A stretch of DNA of 64,000 nucleotides from Rallus limicola. Its lineage: Eukaryota > Chordata > Aves > Gruiformes > Rallidae. The notes under the pieces are model-generated. The model searched no databases. It was not told the origin of the DNA and saw only the letters and a program-made list of their open reading frames with translations. The DNA lies in NCBI GenBank assembly GCA_022605955.1, contig JAKCOZ010000005.1, positions 2,108,001 to 2,172,000 of the forward strand, read 5' to 3'. Both the position numbers and the translations under genes were made by a program. This document shows, piece after piece, positions 13,982 through 27,600 of the stretch; within the stretch, counting starts at the first letter, position 1, and every line of letters begins with the position of its first letter.

Positions 13982-15211
13982 GTAAGTATTGATTAATTTT
14001 CCTGTTATGTGCATCTTTCTAGTAGTCTCTTAGCATGAAGAATGGAAGCTATTTTAAAATGTCACTGATTTTTAAATCTGATCACAGTTTTGGAATGTTC
14101 TTTTATTAAAAAACGTAAGTAACTGCTTAAAAACTTTTTGTTAGTTCATTTAGATGGGGTGGGGTTTTTATTTGTTTGTTTTTGGTTTATGTAGTTATTT
14201 TTGGTTTTCATACCAATTTATGCTTCAATTATTCAGAGAGGCTACAGATGCTTGAATATTCCTTTTATTTCAAGCTTTATTTTGGTTTTAGGAATAATAA
14301 GAGAACAGTGTTCCTTACAGTATCACATTAGTTATGGCACTTGCTAATGATAGCAGTGCATCTCTCTGTTCTGATGAAAATTACTTCTAGAAATCAATTT
14401 GGGCTATGATTCAAGATTGACAGGACTTTGAGAGGAAATGCTACAGGGGTGTATTGAAGAAACACTAGGATGACCAGTATCTGATTAACTGGGAATGTAT
14501 TTTTATGTGCCCAGGAGAAAGCTGACCTTTATCGCTGCAGCGAAATGACTGTGTCTGTAGTCATTTAGACTGTGGCCCAAGAATATGTTTCAGTGGATGC
14601 CCAAGTTCAAATAAAGCAAATGGGATTAGGCCTATGCATAAATGTTTTAAGAAAGGGAAAGTTAGAGGAGAGGATCTGTGAGGAAGATAGGTATTTATGC
14701 AACAAGCGGAAAGCTTTCAGAATTGCTGTTTTGGATAGTATTCAGCTTTAGTCAAGTATCATGAGGAAAATCTAATGAGACTTAGACTTGGCATGATATA
14801 AATTATTACAATACCTCTTGCATGTAGTAAAAATGAAGCCAATCTATGCAGCTTGTTCTCTTAAGTCACAAATACAGTTTATGAATAAATATTTATTCAG
14901 TCACTTGTGAAAAAACACGTTCACAAAATTACATTCATCAGGGAAAAATATGTCTGGTTCTCCTCTCAATAGGGAAATGTGTTCAATTTGTGCTAACCCT
15001 TCCTCTTCACAAATTCTTATGTTCATATGTGGTTTTATTATTATATTTGCAGTTTCCTTCATTTACAGGTCAGTATCTTTTTAATGAGCATTGTCACTCA
15101 TATTTAAAGAAAATGTTGTTATCAAATAATATAAAACCATTTAAAAAAAGTATAACTATTGAAAAATAGTTCTGAGAAGGCAATGTAAAGTGATTAACAG
15201 GATTGAGAGTG
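13982..15211. other. Unique noncoding sequence
   Basis: Nothing recognisable beyond short T/G-rich runs (about 14156-14200). No convincing open frame or repeat. Confidence 0.5.
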
Positions 15212-15325
15212 AGGAATTTGTTGTAACTCTTCCTGGCTTAGCCACTGCATGTTTTTTGGAAGCAATCAGGCTTTCTTTGCATCATTTTTCTCATCTATAA
15301 ATGGAAATAGCAATTTTATCAGTCA
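15212..15325 (+). repeat. MIR (CORE-SINE) remnant
   Basis: The order of blocks matches the middle and 3' part of MIR: 'aactcttcctggcttagccac', then 'gaagcaatcaggctttctttgc', then 'catttttctcatctataaatgg' and 'aaatagcaat'. These correspond to the MIR blocks for the core, the 'cttaacctctctgtgcctcagtttcctcat' stretch and the 'tgtaaaatggggataataat' stretch. Divergence is high, as expected for this old family in birds. L2 tail is the alternative. Confidence 0.6.
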
Positions 15326-15499
15326 CAAAGAGTACCTTTTCATACCTAAATATGGAATATACTTTCTAATAAAAGCAATGGAATAACTACAATGGTAGAT
15401 TCATGGTGAACCTCTTTGTGCATACAAAGATTCCTCATCTGAGGAATCTGCTTTTCTTGGTTGACAACAACAGAAAGCTGTGGTAAACAATATTGACAT

Positions 15500-15858
15500 A
15501 AAAAGTACTTTGAAAAATGTTTGTGTTTATCTGATCAATGGTTATAAATACCTACAGGGTGGATGTCAAGAGGATGTGGCTAGACTCTTCTCACTGGTGT
15601 CCAGTGACAAGACAAGGGGCAGTGGGCACAAGCTGGAACACAGGAAGTTCTGTCTGAACATGAGAAAAAACTTCTTTACTGTGAGGGTGCCAGAGCACAG
15701 GAACAGGCTGCCCATAGAGGATGTGAAGTCTCCATCTCAGGAGATATTCAAAACCCATCTGTGCAGCCTGCTCTAGGGGATCCTGCTTTAGCAGGGGGGT
15801 TGGATGAGATGATCTCAAGAGGTCCCTTCCAACCCTGACTTTTCTGTGGTTGTGTGTT
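15500..15858 (+). repeat. CR1 LINE, 5'-truncated 3' end (avian type)
   Basis: This carries the C-terminal coding tail and 3' UTR of a CR1 non-LTR retrotransposon. The plus-strand frame runs open through the tail to a stop at 15774-15776 and shows the family's conserved order: [61 protein letters not shown]. After the stop comes the UTR block with gatcctgctttagcagggggg, then gatgagatgatctcaagag and gtcccttccaaccctgac. It ends in degenerate ttctgtgg/ttgtgtg octamers, the CR1 terminus. The element is a dead 5'-truncated copy of about 350 bp with no reverse transcriptase. CR1 copies of this shape are the commonest repeat in bird genomes. Confidence 0.95.
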
Positions 15859-17499
15859 TAGATCAATCAAGTAAGTAAACTTTAGTGAGAAGTATGGTCT
15901 GTTGTTATCACACAAGTGCACGCTGGCTTTCGCAGAAAAAGTTGTTAATACAGTGGAGACACCTTACAGTAATGTTGTGACTACAAGAGCTGGAACATGG
16001 CTCAGCAGCTTTATCAATGAAGCCAAGGAAAATTACTGGACAAAACGAACCACAGCCTAATCTTTTATAGGTGATCTCTGCTACTCTGAGTTCAATCATA
16101 TTGGCATTAATACTGGAGAAACTAACACTGTGGCTGACTGTTCTTGTTCTCTGATTAAAGGACATATTTTAGTATTTAGCAGCATATATTTAGGAACATA
16201 TGCAAAACTTAAGTTCACATAAACTGAAAATAAAGTGTTGGCTGTACAACTCATTGATTCAGCCTGCTGTTTCATCACATACTGAAAACAGGATTGAAAT
16301 ATACATGCTATAGTAATACAGGTTTTGATCTTAAATCATCTCTATTGTACCTCTCTGAACTTGCAAATATTCTGTAGGTAGTATAGATTAGTTCAGCAGA
16401 TATAGACTGTTGCTGTTCAGTAACAGTCATATGTACAACATCATGAATTTTCATTGTGCTCCATGGACTAATAGGATGGGCTGTTACCTCAAATGTCTGT
16501 CAGTTTAAAGGCTTGATTTCTGCAAATACCTCCTCACGTGTGTTGATCCTGCAAGTTGGTGAAATCAGGATCAGGACCTGAGGCTGAACAAACAAGCTCT
16601 AGAAAAATGATACCATGGAAGATGGAAGCTTTTGGGAGGTTGGTGTGGAAGACAAAAACTCTGCATTTATGAGGAATTTGGGGAAGGTTCAAATCTATAG
16701 CAGCATTTAAAAAATGCTAATAAGAAGCATATTCCTTTTGCATGTTATGCTTTAAGATTTGGATATGGTTTTAAACTGTTTGTTTGATCTATACTCCAAA
16801 TGGAAAGAGCACAGATCAGTGATAGGAAGATTAATCTTTGAAACTGTGCATAGTTTTTATACGGGAATACAGAAGCTCAGCTAAATACTGCTATAGGTCT
16901 ATAGCAAAGCTATTTCAACCAGGGGCTATAATAACTTTTTCCTCAAATTTTTGAAAGTTTTGTCATAGATGCATTCTGCTGTAACATGTAATTACTTGGA
17001 TCATCCAGTTCAGACAATTCTGGGGTTTTTTAATCATATTTGGCTAGTTTTGTTCAGGAGAAAACAGGATTGATGATTCATACAAACGTAAATTTCATGG
17101 AAAAAGTGACATTTCTGCTTTTGTGTTATGCCCACAGAGTAATTGTCCTAACTAAAGGTTACTTTTCTCAAGAATGTGGTCTTACGGTGGTTTAATTTAT
17201 TTAATTGTTCTTCTCAAGTAGGTTTGTCCAGTAGTAAACTTCAATAGTTACTTAAAGTTACAGATGGCAATATAAATGTCCTCTCATAACACAGCATTTA
17301 AAACAAATTTCACTTGTGCATCAGCAATTGGAAATACCTTTTTACTTGTAGTTCAGTTTCTGTGTAAATATTTTATTGTGACATGAATACAGAGTGAAAA
17401 CACTGAGGGAGAAAAGAACACTGGAATGAAATGGCCCATGAAACTTCAGTGTCTTGTTAGAATGACTCCTTAGTGAAAAGCCTGTATTGAAATATGGTG

Positions 17500-17640
17500 A
17501 AAACAATATATTAAAAATAATATAGGTTACAGTATACATATAATAATGTAATAACACATATTATAATAATATAATGGATTTAAGACAAAAATAATAATAA
17601 ATAGCAGCAATATTTTTCCAAAGAAAAGTAAAAAATAAAA
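17500..17640. repeat. AT-rich low-complexity region
   Basis: Dense TAATA/ATAAT strings without a fixed unit. The two minus-strand 71-codon frames across it are compositional artefacts rich in Y, I, F and L. Confidence 0.7.
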
Positions 17641-18516
17641 CCCCCTAAAAATAGAAACATTTAGGGGACACACATGCACACACACACTATAACACAACAA
17701 AACTGGTATTGTGAGTAGGTAAACTAAATTATATCTTTTCAAACACTTATTCCAATCATCACATCATCAGGGAACATGCTTTGCTTTAAACTCAATATTT
17801 ATTATTTTTTCCCTGCAATCTTATTTTTAAGCCGATTCTTATACTTTGTATTTATACCAACTTATTTAAAAGGAGAAAACTGTTAAACTGAATAACATGG
17901 TAAAACATGGTAAAATCAAAGAAAGCACAGCTTATTTGGAGCAAATGAAGACAAATGTGGCTTTGGCACTGTTTACGTTTATGGGTTTAACCGATAATGT
18001 CTGATGTTCTGCTGAATTACTTAATTTATCTGTGAAAATACAGTGTCTATACTTTCTAGAAAAGAAATATAGTGAACTTAATTCTGAAAAAGTGGATCTC
18101 CATTTTTCTCTTCAGAAGATGTCATTCTTCATCAGTATTTTGGTCAAGGAGGTTTTTATCAGCTTATCCCATACCTCTTTCTATAAAGAGCTGATTTTTT
18201 CAAAATTCCTATTAAGATACCTTACTAGAAGCTCTATTTGCTCAAAATCCATACTTTTTTGGGTGTGAGTGTGTGTGTGTATTTACTGAGGTATCAGAGG
18301 CGTTTATTCTCTTCTGTCTACTCACATTTGTGACGTAGCAACGTAAAATGATGTGGTTGTACCATGAAGTAGCCTCTCAGCAATTCAAAGCTCTATTTCC
18401 CTGAGATTATTTTATGAATGGTGAATATGAAATCTGCTTCTAGTGGAACAGTATCTTACTGGTTTTATGCAGCACTTGCATTACAGTAACACAAAAATTG
18501 TCTAAGAATCAGAATT

Positions 18517-18534
18517 CCATATATATATATATGG
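18517..18534. repeat. (AT)7 microsatellite in a perfect palindrome
   Basis: Seven AT units flanked by CC and GG form an 18-base perfect inverted repeat. It is a simple-sequence locus likely to vary in length between individuals. Confidence 0.8.
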
Positions 18535-21500
18535 TATAAATAAATACAGAAGCAAGTTACCTGCTTTGCAGAGTTTTCTTGTCTGAGAAAGCTTCTGTAA
18601 ATATACTTATGTTAGATGTACTTAAGGGAGAGTCAGTTAAGTAGAAAGGGGAGGGAGAAAACTATTTCTTTAAACTCAAATAATACCGGGTGCATAGATG
18701 CCCATGCACGTTTGCGAGCGTGGGTCTAATAGATGCATAACTGCATCCATCCAGGGCTTTGTGCTTTTACCTGAAGAGAGGAAGGTGTGGAAAATGGACT
18801 TGAGGGAGAGAAAAGGTGTCTGGGACATTCATGTGCTAAAACAGGACAGAAGTCCAATAAAAACTAGAAAAAGCTCTGTTTTTTAGCATCTGAAGTTCTC
18901 TTTCCCTGCCCCATGCTTCTAGCTGGGATTTCTGATGAACTCCCTTGCGGGAATTTTTCTAAAGCTGTGTGCTTGTGATGTGAGAGGTCACTGAAGAACT
19001 TCTAGTTCTAACAGAAGGAGTATCTGTCACAGGATGCTTGCACAGAAACCTGTTCCTATCTGAGTTCCCACTTACCTTCTGAATGCAGCAGATATTAATT
19101 TGGCTGCTTCTCTATTGACTGTACAGACTGTTTCTTGGAAGGAAGGAAATAACTTAATAGATATACAGATTTCTCATATTGTGGAAACAACGTGCATTGT
19201 ACTAATTGTGGCCAGCTTTTCTGATAATAAGTAAATAGTGCATTTAAACTACTTCTACGATTTAGATATCTATTAAAGCACAGAAATCTTGAATTCTTTA
19301 TGAAGATTGAAATGGATACCATGAGGGAAACTACACAAATTAGCAGTTTTCATTCATATGTACCTAAAGATTTTCATGTTGTTAGACTCTTTAGCACTCA
19401 GTAAAATGAGACTACCACTGAGGGTGAGTGCGCTATCCAACCAGTTTCTGACATGCTGCACAAAAGCAAAGGCCACAAATGTAGTCTTTACTTGTTTAAA
19501 ATGAAATTGAACTATTTAGTGAGGCTGCTGTTAGAAGTGTTTTTTCCAAGGACTGTCACGCTCTGGTTGTAAGGACCTCCTTGCTCTAGTGCTGCTCCTG
19601 TGTGTGCTGGATAAGATCCATGTAATGCATGAGATCCATCTCTGTCTAAAATTATTTGCAAATCTACTAAGCACTAAAGTTGAAATCATCATCCAAGGAA
19701 TACTCTATGATGTTGAAGTTGCATGTAGTGCTTGGGAGAGAGGAATGTGTTCGGAAATGTTTGTGCTAAGAAGCTGAATTAAGAACATGGAAGCAAAGTA
19801 TCCATACAAGTCCCCTACACACACAGGGTCCTGTAGGGGTTTTTTGCAAGTAACTGGCATTTGCAGGGCCAAAATATTTCTAGAAGAAATATTGTTCATC
19901 ACAAAAACAAAGCCATGGTTCACTTAAGTACATTGCAGAATCTTAGAAAAACTGCAAGGAGAATTTTATTTAAGCTCTACACTGTGAGTAGAAAAGTATA
20001 TACAGTATTTCTCATTCTATGTACTTTACAGAAAGAATGTCTTATTCTATAGTATATAAAAACAATACCAACAATTGATGTCAGCATTAAGTTCAAATCA
20101 CATTACTTAAAGGGTGAGGGTTATAAAGTATCCACAGACAGCTTCATTTTCTCACTGTCTTTCTAATGCACATGTACAAATGGCTGCTTGATTCATTTAT
20201 TGACATAAACCAGAATTGCTTAGAACTAACCACTCATTCATCATAATCTCAGTTACAAGAGAGCATGGGGTAAGAGGTTAACTGCTTGCTAGATGTATCA
20301 AGATCTTTGGTATATACCAAAGCCTAAGTCGATAGAAATCTGATAATCGTCTGCTGAAAGTAAAACATAAGTGTTAATAGCTAAATAAAAAAAACTGCTA
20401 CAGAATCTACTGTAAAACACTCACATTTCTAAAGTTAATTAAAAAGAGATGATCAAAGTGAACCCTCCATTAAAATGTTATTTTCAGATATTAAAGATAA
20501 GATAGAGCACAAAGGTAAATTTTAAAGATCTGTGGGGTTTTTTTCTAAATTAATTTTATATTAAATACTTTTTCTTCTTGGCAGTCCTTTCATTAACAAG
20601 TAAAATATAAATAATATGAAAAAGTTCATTTTTTACTTGTAGTTGTTTAAATTCATGCAGAATGATAGCTAATTGATATTTTGGGGTATCTACGTTAACA
20701 AGACATTAAACAAAATCAATTTGAACTGAGAGCAGCTTTTCTTAATACATGTGTGATGGATTCAGTACTGTGCATCATAAAATATTGAAAGGCTTAATTG
20801 TGTAAATACCATATTATCTTTATGGGTTTATTAGAGATTACTGTATAATCCTGGCTCTGAAAGTTAGTCTGAAAGATGCTCCCTGTAGAAGCCAAAAACC
20901 CCCAGGGAGCAATTATTTCAATTCTCCAATGCTAAAACAAAACAAGTTACATGAGTTTTTGGTGTTTCACCTCTCAATTCTGCCTTCCCCAATGAAGCAG
21001 TTCACAAAATGTGAGACTCCATTCAAAGTCCTTGCTTTCAGTATTGACCTCCCTGCTCCTGTGGTTTAGAAACAGAGATGGTAATCATCAGGAAATTGGC
21101 AAGGATGAGGGTCTGACTGAGACCTGCAGAAGATCCAAAGTACTGTAGGCCACTAGAGTGAACATGGATGACTATGCAGCAAACTGTCTGTATATGTGGA
21201 ATTCCTACTGATTTAGTACCTATTTGCTACTGAAATGTTTTAGTATTTGCTATATGATACTTTTCTCTTAAAGATTTGATTGGTCACTGATGTAATGCTG
21301 AACTACAGTTAGATCTGCTGAAGTGATCTGAAATAAAATGCAGGAATTTGAAGTCAGGCTTAAAAATTTCTCTCCTCAAAACCTCATCACTAACTGCCTA
21401 AAACTTGAGGTGCTCCTACAGCCGGCACACGGGATCAGAAATGTGGTTATCTTTGGAGTGTGTTATAATGCTTTTTGATCTTATTGCAGCAAAGTAAGTT

Positions 21501-23220
21501 TTATGAATATCAAATTGGGCTCATCCAATCCATCAATGGAAAGTAATCAGCACTGTGCATTTCAGTGACAAGTAAAAAATCTTCCAGAATTGTAATTGGT
21601 TTATTAAACAATTCTGTGAAGTTCACTGAAGTTACTTTTATTTCTCCTATATTTCTGAGATTTTTTTTAGACTTGAGAACCCTATCTTAATAGAAGATTT
21701 ATTGGAAGATATAATATTTTCTCTTTTCTTTTTATGTCTGTAGGGTTTGTTTGTACTATTGCTATTTTATGTCATTGTTCCATTTTTACCAAGTGATTAT
21801 GGTTTATATAAAATCCAGCAGTGAAATTAAACAGCTGAAATTATTCTTTCTAAGATGTAATATTCTGTACTTGTCAATACTAAGTTTCTTGTCAGTTTAA
21901 TACTTCTTAACCCAGTATTTTTAAAGTATGGTTAGAAAGTCTTAATTTTATGGAACATTTCCTTCTCCAAAACATGATGCAGATTTTAATACTTTTTGAA
22001 AAGTCATTTCCCCTATAACCGTATTGGATCTTATCCCCCACTCCCTGTATCCACTAAAGCACAGTTATTTATCCTTTATCTTATCCTTTCTTGCTTGGGC
22101 AAGTTTTTATCATTGCTAGGTTAGTGGTCTTTTTAAACTGATTCTATATTAAGGTAGCATCCCACCCTTGTAAACAGTCCTTATACTCCCTTACTGTGTT
22201 CATTAAAGCCTGACAGTATATCTCTGTATGAAGTATAACTGGATTTGAAAGGAATCTTTTACCCTAAGATTTGTTTGGTATGAATTGAGGTATATGTGCT
22301 TGCCTCTGAAATACCAGGTATTGGTTTCTGCCCACTCCAACATTCTTCTGATCACGTATGGAAACCTAATATGTTCTTAAATTTCCAGGTCTTGAAATAC
22401 GATCAAGGAACAAACAAGCTGCACTTCTGATCTTTCACAGCCCCATAACCTAGACAATTACAGCTAGGAAGTAACTATTACTGCCATCTCTGTGTCTAGG
22501 TTTTCTGTTAGTTGTTTTTTAATCTCTTATTCTTAAAGATGTCTTTTATGGACATAACCGTAACTTTCAGAGGGGAACATAACCACACACATTCTGTTGT
22601 TGTTATTTTTTTCTGTATTCTTCAAAAGAGCTGCAAGACCTTACTCCAGATTCCTATATTTGTTCGTTAGATAACATATATGCATTCTCTTCACAGGCCA
22701 ACCTACTTGAATAATTATGTAATTATTGAAACAAAAGATGATAATAAGTGGTATTCTTTTTTTCCTATAAGTTTTACAAAACTGAATTTATACATTCTAA
22801 TTGCCACAGTTTGCATTATAGATGTGTTTCAGAATGTGCAATATTCAGCAGCAAGCTGTAACAATAATTGAATGCTCTGTCCTGTTAAAAGTGTTGAGGT
22901 GGATTCATGCATTCAAAGAGTTTCTTTAAGGTCACAGAGATTCTTTCACTTAGTCCAGAAACATGCTAGCCTATCTATCCCTGTTCCCCCACCTTTTTAA
23001 CTCTGGTGGTTCGTTTGCATGTGTGAATAAACTCCATTCCTCCAAAACAGCCTTCACTTTGAGATAGCTGTTGTTTATAGGTTTTTCCTCACCCACCTGC
23101 CATTAACTATTTGGTTACCACTTGAAATATTTCATCATTGAGATTCAAACTCATTGTCCTGTGGCCATTGTTGCTTAGCAGAACACCCATGCTTGCTTCC
23201 TACACAAACACATACACAAA

Positions 23221-23420
23221 TTAATAACTGAGTGGAACTCCTCCTCCTCTGTGCTCCAGAAGGAGCTGCTCCAAAAAGAAGCCATTTATAGTATCAATAA
23301 GCTGCTTCTCCAAACCATGTACAGATGTGTTATTCAACCAGTTAATATTGGGGTAGTTAAAATCACCCATTATTATTTTTCTGGCAGATTTTGCCACTTC
23401 ATTAATATCTTTCAACATAC
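23221..23420 (-). pseudogene. CR1-type LINE fragment, endonuclease domain remnant
   Basis: The minus strand encodes a 65-codon open piece that reads like the APE-type endonuclease of CR1-clade LINEs. A hydrophobic lead-in (KDINEVAKSARKIIMGDFN) ends in the conserved GDFN motif, followed by YPNINW and, 20 to 30 residues on, NGFFLEQLLLEHRGGGVPLS, where the family has the FL..L...PTRG..LDLI stretch. The GDFN Asp/Asn residues are retained. The frame stops at once after this stretch, and no reverse transcriptase or UTR lies beside it. It is therefore an isolated internal fragment of a dead element, older and more diverged than the CR1 3' ends elsewhere in the window. L3 or another CR1-clade member is equally possible. 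Confidence 0.8.
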
Positions 23421-24520
23421 TGAGTTGCTTGGCTGTTCCTTCTTTTACATGGCTTATATCATATCATGCCATCACAGCATATTCTGTAGTTTCGAGTTAA
23501 TTGCCCAATTAACAGTGGTATTCATGAAGTGCTAGGAAAATTCCACAACTAATGATTTGGACAATTTCAAAATAGGTTGGTATTTCATAGTTTAAAATGT
23601 CAAACATGCCAATAGCTGCGAGCTTAAGACTGTGCAGGCTTAGAACCCAATATCTCAAAAATTCTTTACCGTAAAAATCACAATCCAGCCCTCAGAAAGA
23701 GGTTTCTCAGCCCTCAGTATTTCATTTCAGGGAAGTTTTGCTCTACCCTAATTCCTCCTTAAACTGATGGGGTGGGAGTGTGAAATCAAACCTCCTCAGC
23801 TTCTCTGTAGCTTGTGCAAATGTGGAATAAATGCCTTCTGGCAACAGTGAGTGCACCCTCACCCCCAACCTGGCCTCAGACAGCACCGGGAAAGCTACTG
23901 TGATAGTGGTAGTGTACATGCTTACAAGACTCAGGAAAATGAAGATGTGAGTGATTGGAAGGCCATAGGATTTGCTAGAGGACTTTGTACTTTTCTTTCC
24001 CTGGGCCTGGATTAGGTAGGGATGTTAACAATACGTAGTTAGCTTTGATGGGCCATTGTTCCCAGATGCAACTGAGAGTTGCCAATAGACTCTCTAGGCA
24101 GTGATCTGATTTTTTTGTTTTGTCTCACCAGCTGCCACGCAGAGATGCCAGGGGATACACTGCCTACTCTCTTTGCCTTTTCTCAGTACCTTCTGTGCCA
24201 TTTATGAGTAGTGGGACTGAGGTTATGCCATGGACCCAGTCTACAGATTCTAAAGATTGGCTAGGGGTGTAAAATAATTTTGGTTTTGTGCCCCAAGGAA
24301 TACATTATTCATTTTCAGCATTGAAATTCAAGGTCAGAAGAGTGGGTACAGTAAAGGAGACAGCCTGCCTTGTCAAAGCTAAAGGATCACAAACTCAAGG
24401 TTCATTTCTAACATTTTACATTATTAGAAGATTTTTGAATTTCCCTACTTATCCAGTCTATGTAGACTCTATTGGTGATCTAAAGCAAACTGCCTAGAGG
24501 TATATACATATGCGATTGAA
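23421..24520. other. Unclassified noncoding sequence, slightly GC-richer at 23.8-24.2 kb
   Basis: The interval from about 23840 to 24240 has higher GC than its neighbours and no simple repeats. I do not recognise it as a known repeat or exon. Confidence 0.45.
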
Positions 24521-24612
24521 GTCTTAATTCTGCAAGGTGCTTTAAGTACTTTGAGGTACTTCATTGAAATTGACAGGACTTTGCAGGAGTTAAAAACCTG
24601 CGAATACTGAGA
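24521..24612. repeat. Ancient amniote interspersed repeat remnant
   Basis: The run 'cttaattctgcaaggtgct', 'aagtactttgaggtacttc', 'attgaaattgacaggac' and 'tttgcaggagttaaaaacc' parallels an old amniote repeat that I recall as 'gatcctgcaaggtgctgagcac ... cccattgaagtcaatggga'. The family (L3/CR1 tail or SINE) is unassigned. Confidence 0.5.
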
Positions 24613-27600
24613 TCTTTGCTGGGATGTTACTGATTATGTAAGTGTAGCTGCTGGATAGCTCTTTTTAAACATTAAATAACAAATATAATTTTGTTTACAT
24701 CTTCTTTTTAGAACTTCTTGGAACTCTGGTGGATTCTTTAAGACATAATTTACATTTTATAATAAAAATATAGCGAATTCTCTTATGTCATTCCTCTTGG
24801 CAACTCAGGAAGCTATCATTAACATTTTTCATCAGTATTCTGTTTAGAGTTTTCCAAACTGAACAGTATAGTGGTAACAGCTCATTTTTAGATGCTATTA
24901 CAGTTCTTTCACATCTTTATAGTACTGTAGTAAAGCTGAATTTACTAGCTACCTTGAAAGTGGAGTAAGGCAACATTAGAATCTACATTAAAGTGATTCA
25001 GTACTCTTTAGAGAAAAGCCTTCTTAGCTTGAGATCAGGTACAGTATGTGTTTTGGGGGCAGTTTTATAAGGATTGCCGATAAACTTGAACACTACCAGC
25101 AACAGCTGCTTTTTGAAATATAGTTCTGTCCAACCCAATGAAATTTAGGGGAATTTGCTTTGCTTTGTAAGCATATGTGATAGACATTAGCATTCAAGGG
25201 AGCTGCACCTGCAAGTGGAAGGAGGCTATCTCCTAGAGACTAATTGTGTGGTTTGAATTGGTAAAAAAGGGAATGATCTACTTGCACGCACTTGTTTCTC
25301 CTTGAGAGTCAGTGCAAACCTCCAGTACTTAGTACCATGGTCTGCTGTATTTTTCCTGATCATTCTTCTCCATGGCCATTCATATTCTTTCTGTTTGGAC
25401 ATATAGAGAGGATTTTTTTTTTTTTTCCCCATAAGTATTTATAAGTTAAGAACATACAAACCCTTCAAGGTTGTGTTTGTTGAGCAATCAGGTTGACCTA
25501 CAGTTGATCCAGTGGTTACTGTTCTTGGCTTTATGGTTCTGAGCAGCTCACTTTATATATTTTTCCTCTTTTATTCTTTCCAAATACTTGAATAACTATT
25601 TTACATTTTTAAATTAGAATCTTATCGTGAAATGTCAAGTCTGGTGCCCAAAAGAGGGATTAGTGGAGGTGTCCATGAATGTCTGTAATACTGATTACAA
25701 TTATAATTACAGTAGTAGTAGCAGCAGGAGCAACTTCTTCTACCTGAACTGTACAGTAAGTGCAATTTTAAACTACTGAGATACTAATAACTCTAAAGCT
25801 ACTCACAGCCACTAGAAAATGTCTTACTGGTTTTAAAGGGTAAAGGGTTCTGCATGTTCTAATTTATACAGAAGTTATACATGTTTCTTACCTTGTTACC
25901 ATTGTTGAATAATTTTTCACCAAAACCTTATCTTCAGATCAAGCTTCAGTTGTAAAAATATCCCCTCAACCTTTCATAATTGGAGAGAATTTTCTATCTA
26001 GATGGCTATGAAAAAAACATTTGCTGTTATGTCTCTGTAAGGTATGGTCATACATTTCCCCTGTAGCTCAATAGAGCATTTAGTGTTCATGAAAGAAATG
26101 CTTTCAGGACTTTGAATATAGCATCTTAATGTTATTTCTCTTAGAAGGTGATAGATTTGAACATTATTTTTTTTAAAAGTCAAATTCAGTAAGGTAATTA
26201 TACTATAGACTTAATAAAACTTCAGAATTTGAGAATATGACTAATAAATACCAACATCAGACAGAAAAATGTTAAAAAAAAATTAAACCCTCTTTTTAAA
26301 ATGGTAGTCTCTAATTCTAGTAAAATTTTTGGTCTACTCTAAATTAGGAATTATGAAATTAAGTGAACACCAAAAGAAGATCCTTCTTTTATTAATTGGT
26401 TGCACAAATTCTACAAAATAAAACCCAGTAGGGTTATAAAAAGCGATCAACCATTATTGTTAATTTAATGGCAAGGTTACCCTTAATGACCATAGTAATG
26501 TGGTATTACAAACTGAACGGAATGCAAGAGGTTTATTTTTGTGTTTAAAAAATATAATCAGTAATTAAAAGTTAATTTTAAACCTAAGTAATTTAAAGAT
26601 GGAATGGTGAACTGTCAAAGGTCTAAGTACTATAATTTAAGATCCAAGACCTAGAAATGTTCTGCATTTTATCCTTTTGAAAAGTAATGTTTTTATGAGG
26701 AAAATAGTATTATACATTAAATTTGTCTTTATAGTTTAAATATTCATTCTTGATAATGCTCGAGAATGCTCAAATATTAACCTTTAGGTTAGGAGTTCCC
26801 AAATAATCAGCTAGAGGCATTAAAACAGGTATTACCCATCCTTCTCTGCTGTACTGTATAAAAGTCACTTTCTAAGCCTTAAGGATGATGCTGACAGACG
26901 TCTTGAATTCTGCTGTCCTAAAATACTCATTTGTTCCTCAAAGATGGAGGATTACCATTTTCAGTATTTCTGAGAGTGAAAGGGGGAAGTTACCTGGTAT
27001 TAGGGAAAGCAGCTTCTTTTTTTAATGGCTTTATTTTTTTTAAACAAAGGAAATACTTCTCTAACCAGAACCACTTTTAGAAAAGCCCCTTATCTAGTGT
27101 TTAAAGCCACTTAATTTAAAAAAGCAGTTCTAAAATTGGGGGGGAGGGGGAGGAGTGGCAGTTGCAGAAAAGGATGATTCCTAATTGCAGCTATTTACTG
27201 AACAATTTCTCTGTTTTGTTGTCACATCTCTAAAAAAACCCAAAGAGTTTACAAACTTTAAAGACTAAAGGTGATTCCAGACACATCCTGTTCTTGGTTA
27301 AAGGTTCTGCTATATCACTGCTAGGACAAAAAAGTGAAGTGCCTCTCCACCAGCTGCAGAGAAAGAAGGTGATTTGAATGTTAATGAAGTATAGAAGTTT
27401 CATAGTAACAGAAAAACAGAGGCTCTATAGATAAGAGAATATTTTCCCAGGACGTCTCAGTCTGCAGTTGTAACCAGAGGAAGTAATATTACTAAGGAAG
27501 TATTTAAATGTCTTTAACAGATATTAGAAGATGAAGTGGAGTAGTCATTATATTCCTATCCAAGCTCCAATGCATGAGAGGTCTATTGAAATACAATCTT

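Larger units (their letters stand above)
15859..23220. other. Unique AT-rich noncoding sequence
   Basis: No gene is seen. A possible but too-weak old repeat fragment sits near 16541-16582 (gatcctgcaagttgg). Minus-strand frames of 85 and 60 codons at 15908-16278 have no recognisable motif. A GT run lies at about 18261-18280, a perfect AT palindrome at 18517-18534, and an AT-rich block at 17500-17640. Confidence 0.55.

Noticed and set aside
14304..14314. gaacagtgttc as a second steroid-receptor site
   Set aside because: The half-sites are separated by one base rather than three, so it is not a functional receptor palindrome by the known rule.
15591..15818. Minus-strand 75-codon frame over the CR1
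   Set aside because: Antisense shadow of the CR1 C-terminal coding frame, which has the recognisable family motifs on the plus strand.
16541..16582. gatcctgcaagttgg...atcaggatcagg as an ancient repeat fragment
   Set aside because: Too short and without the neighbouring blocks of the family, so not annotated.
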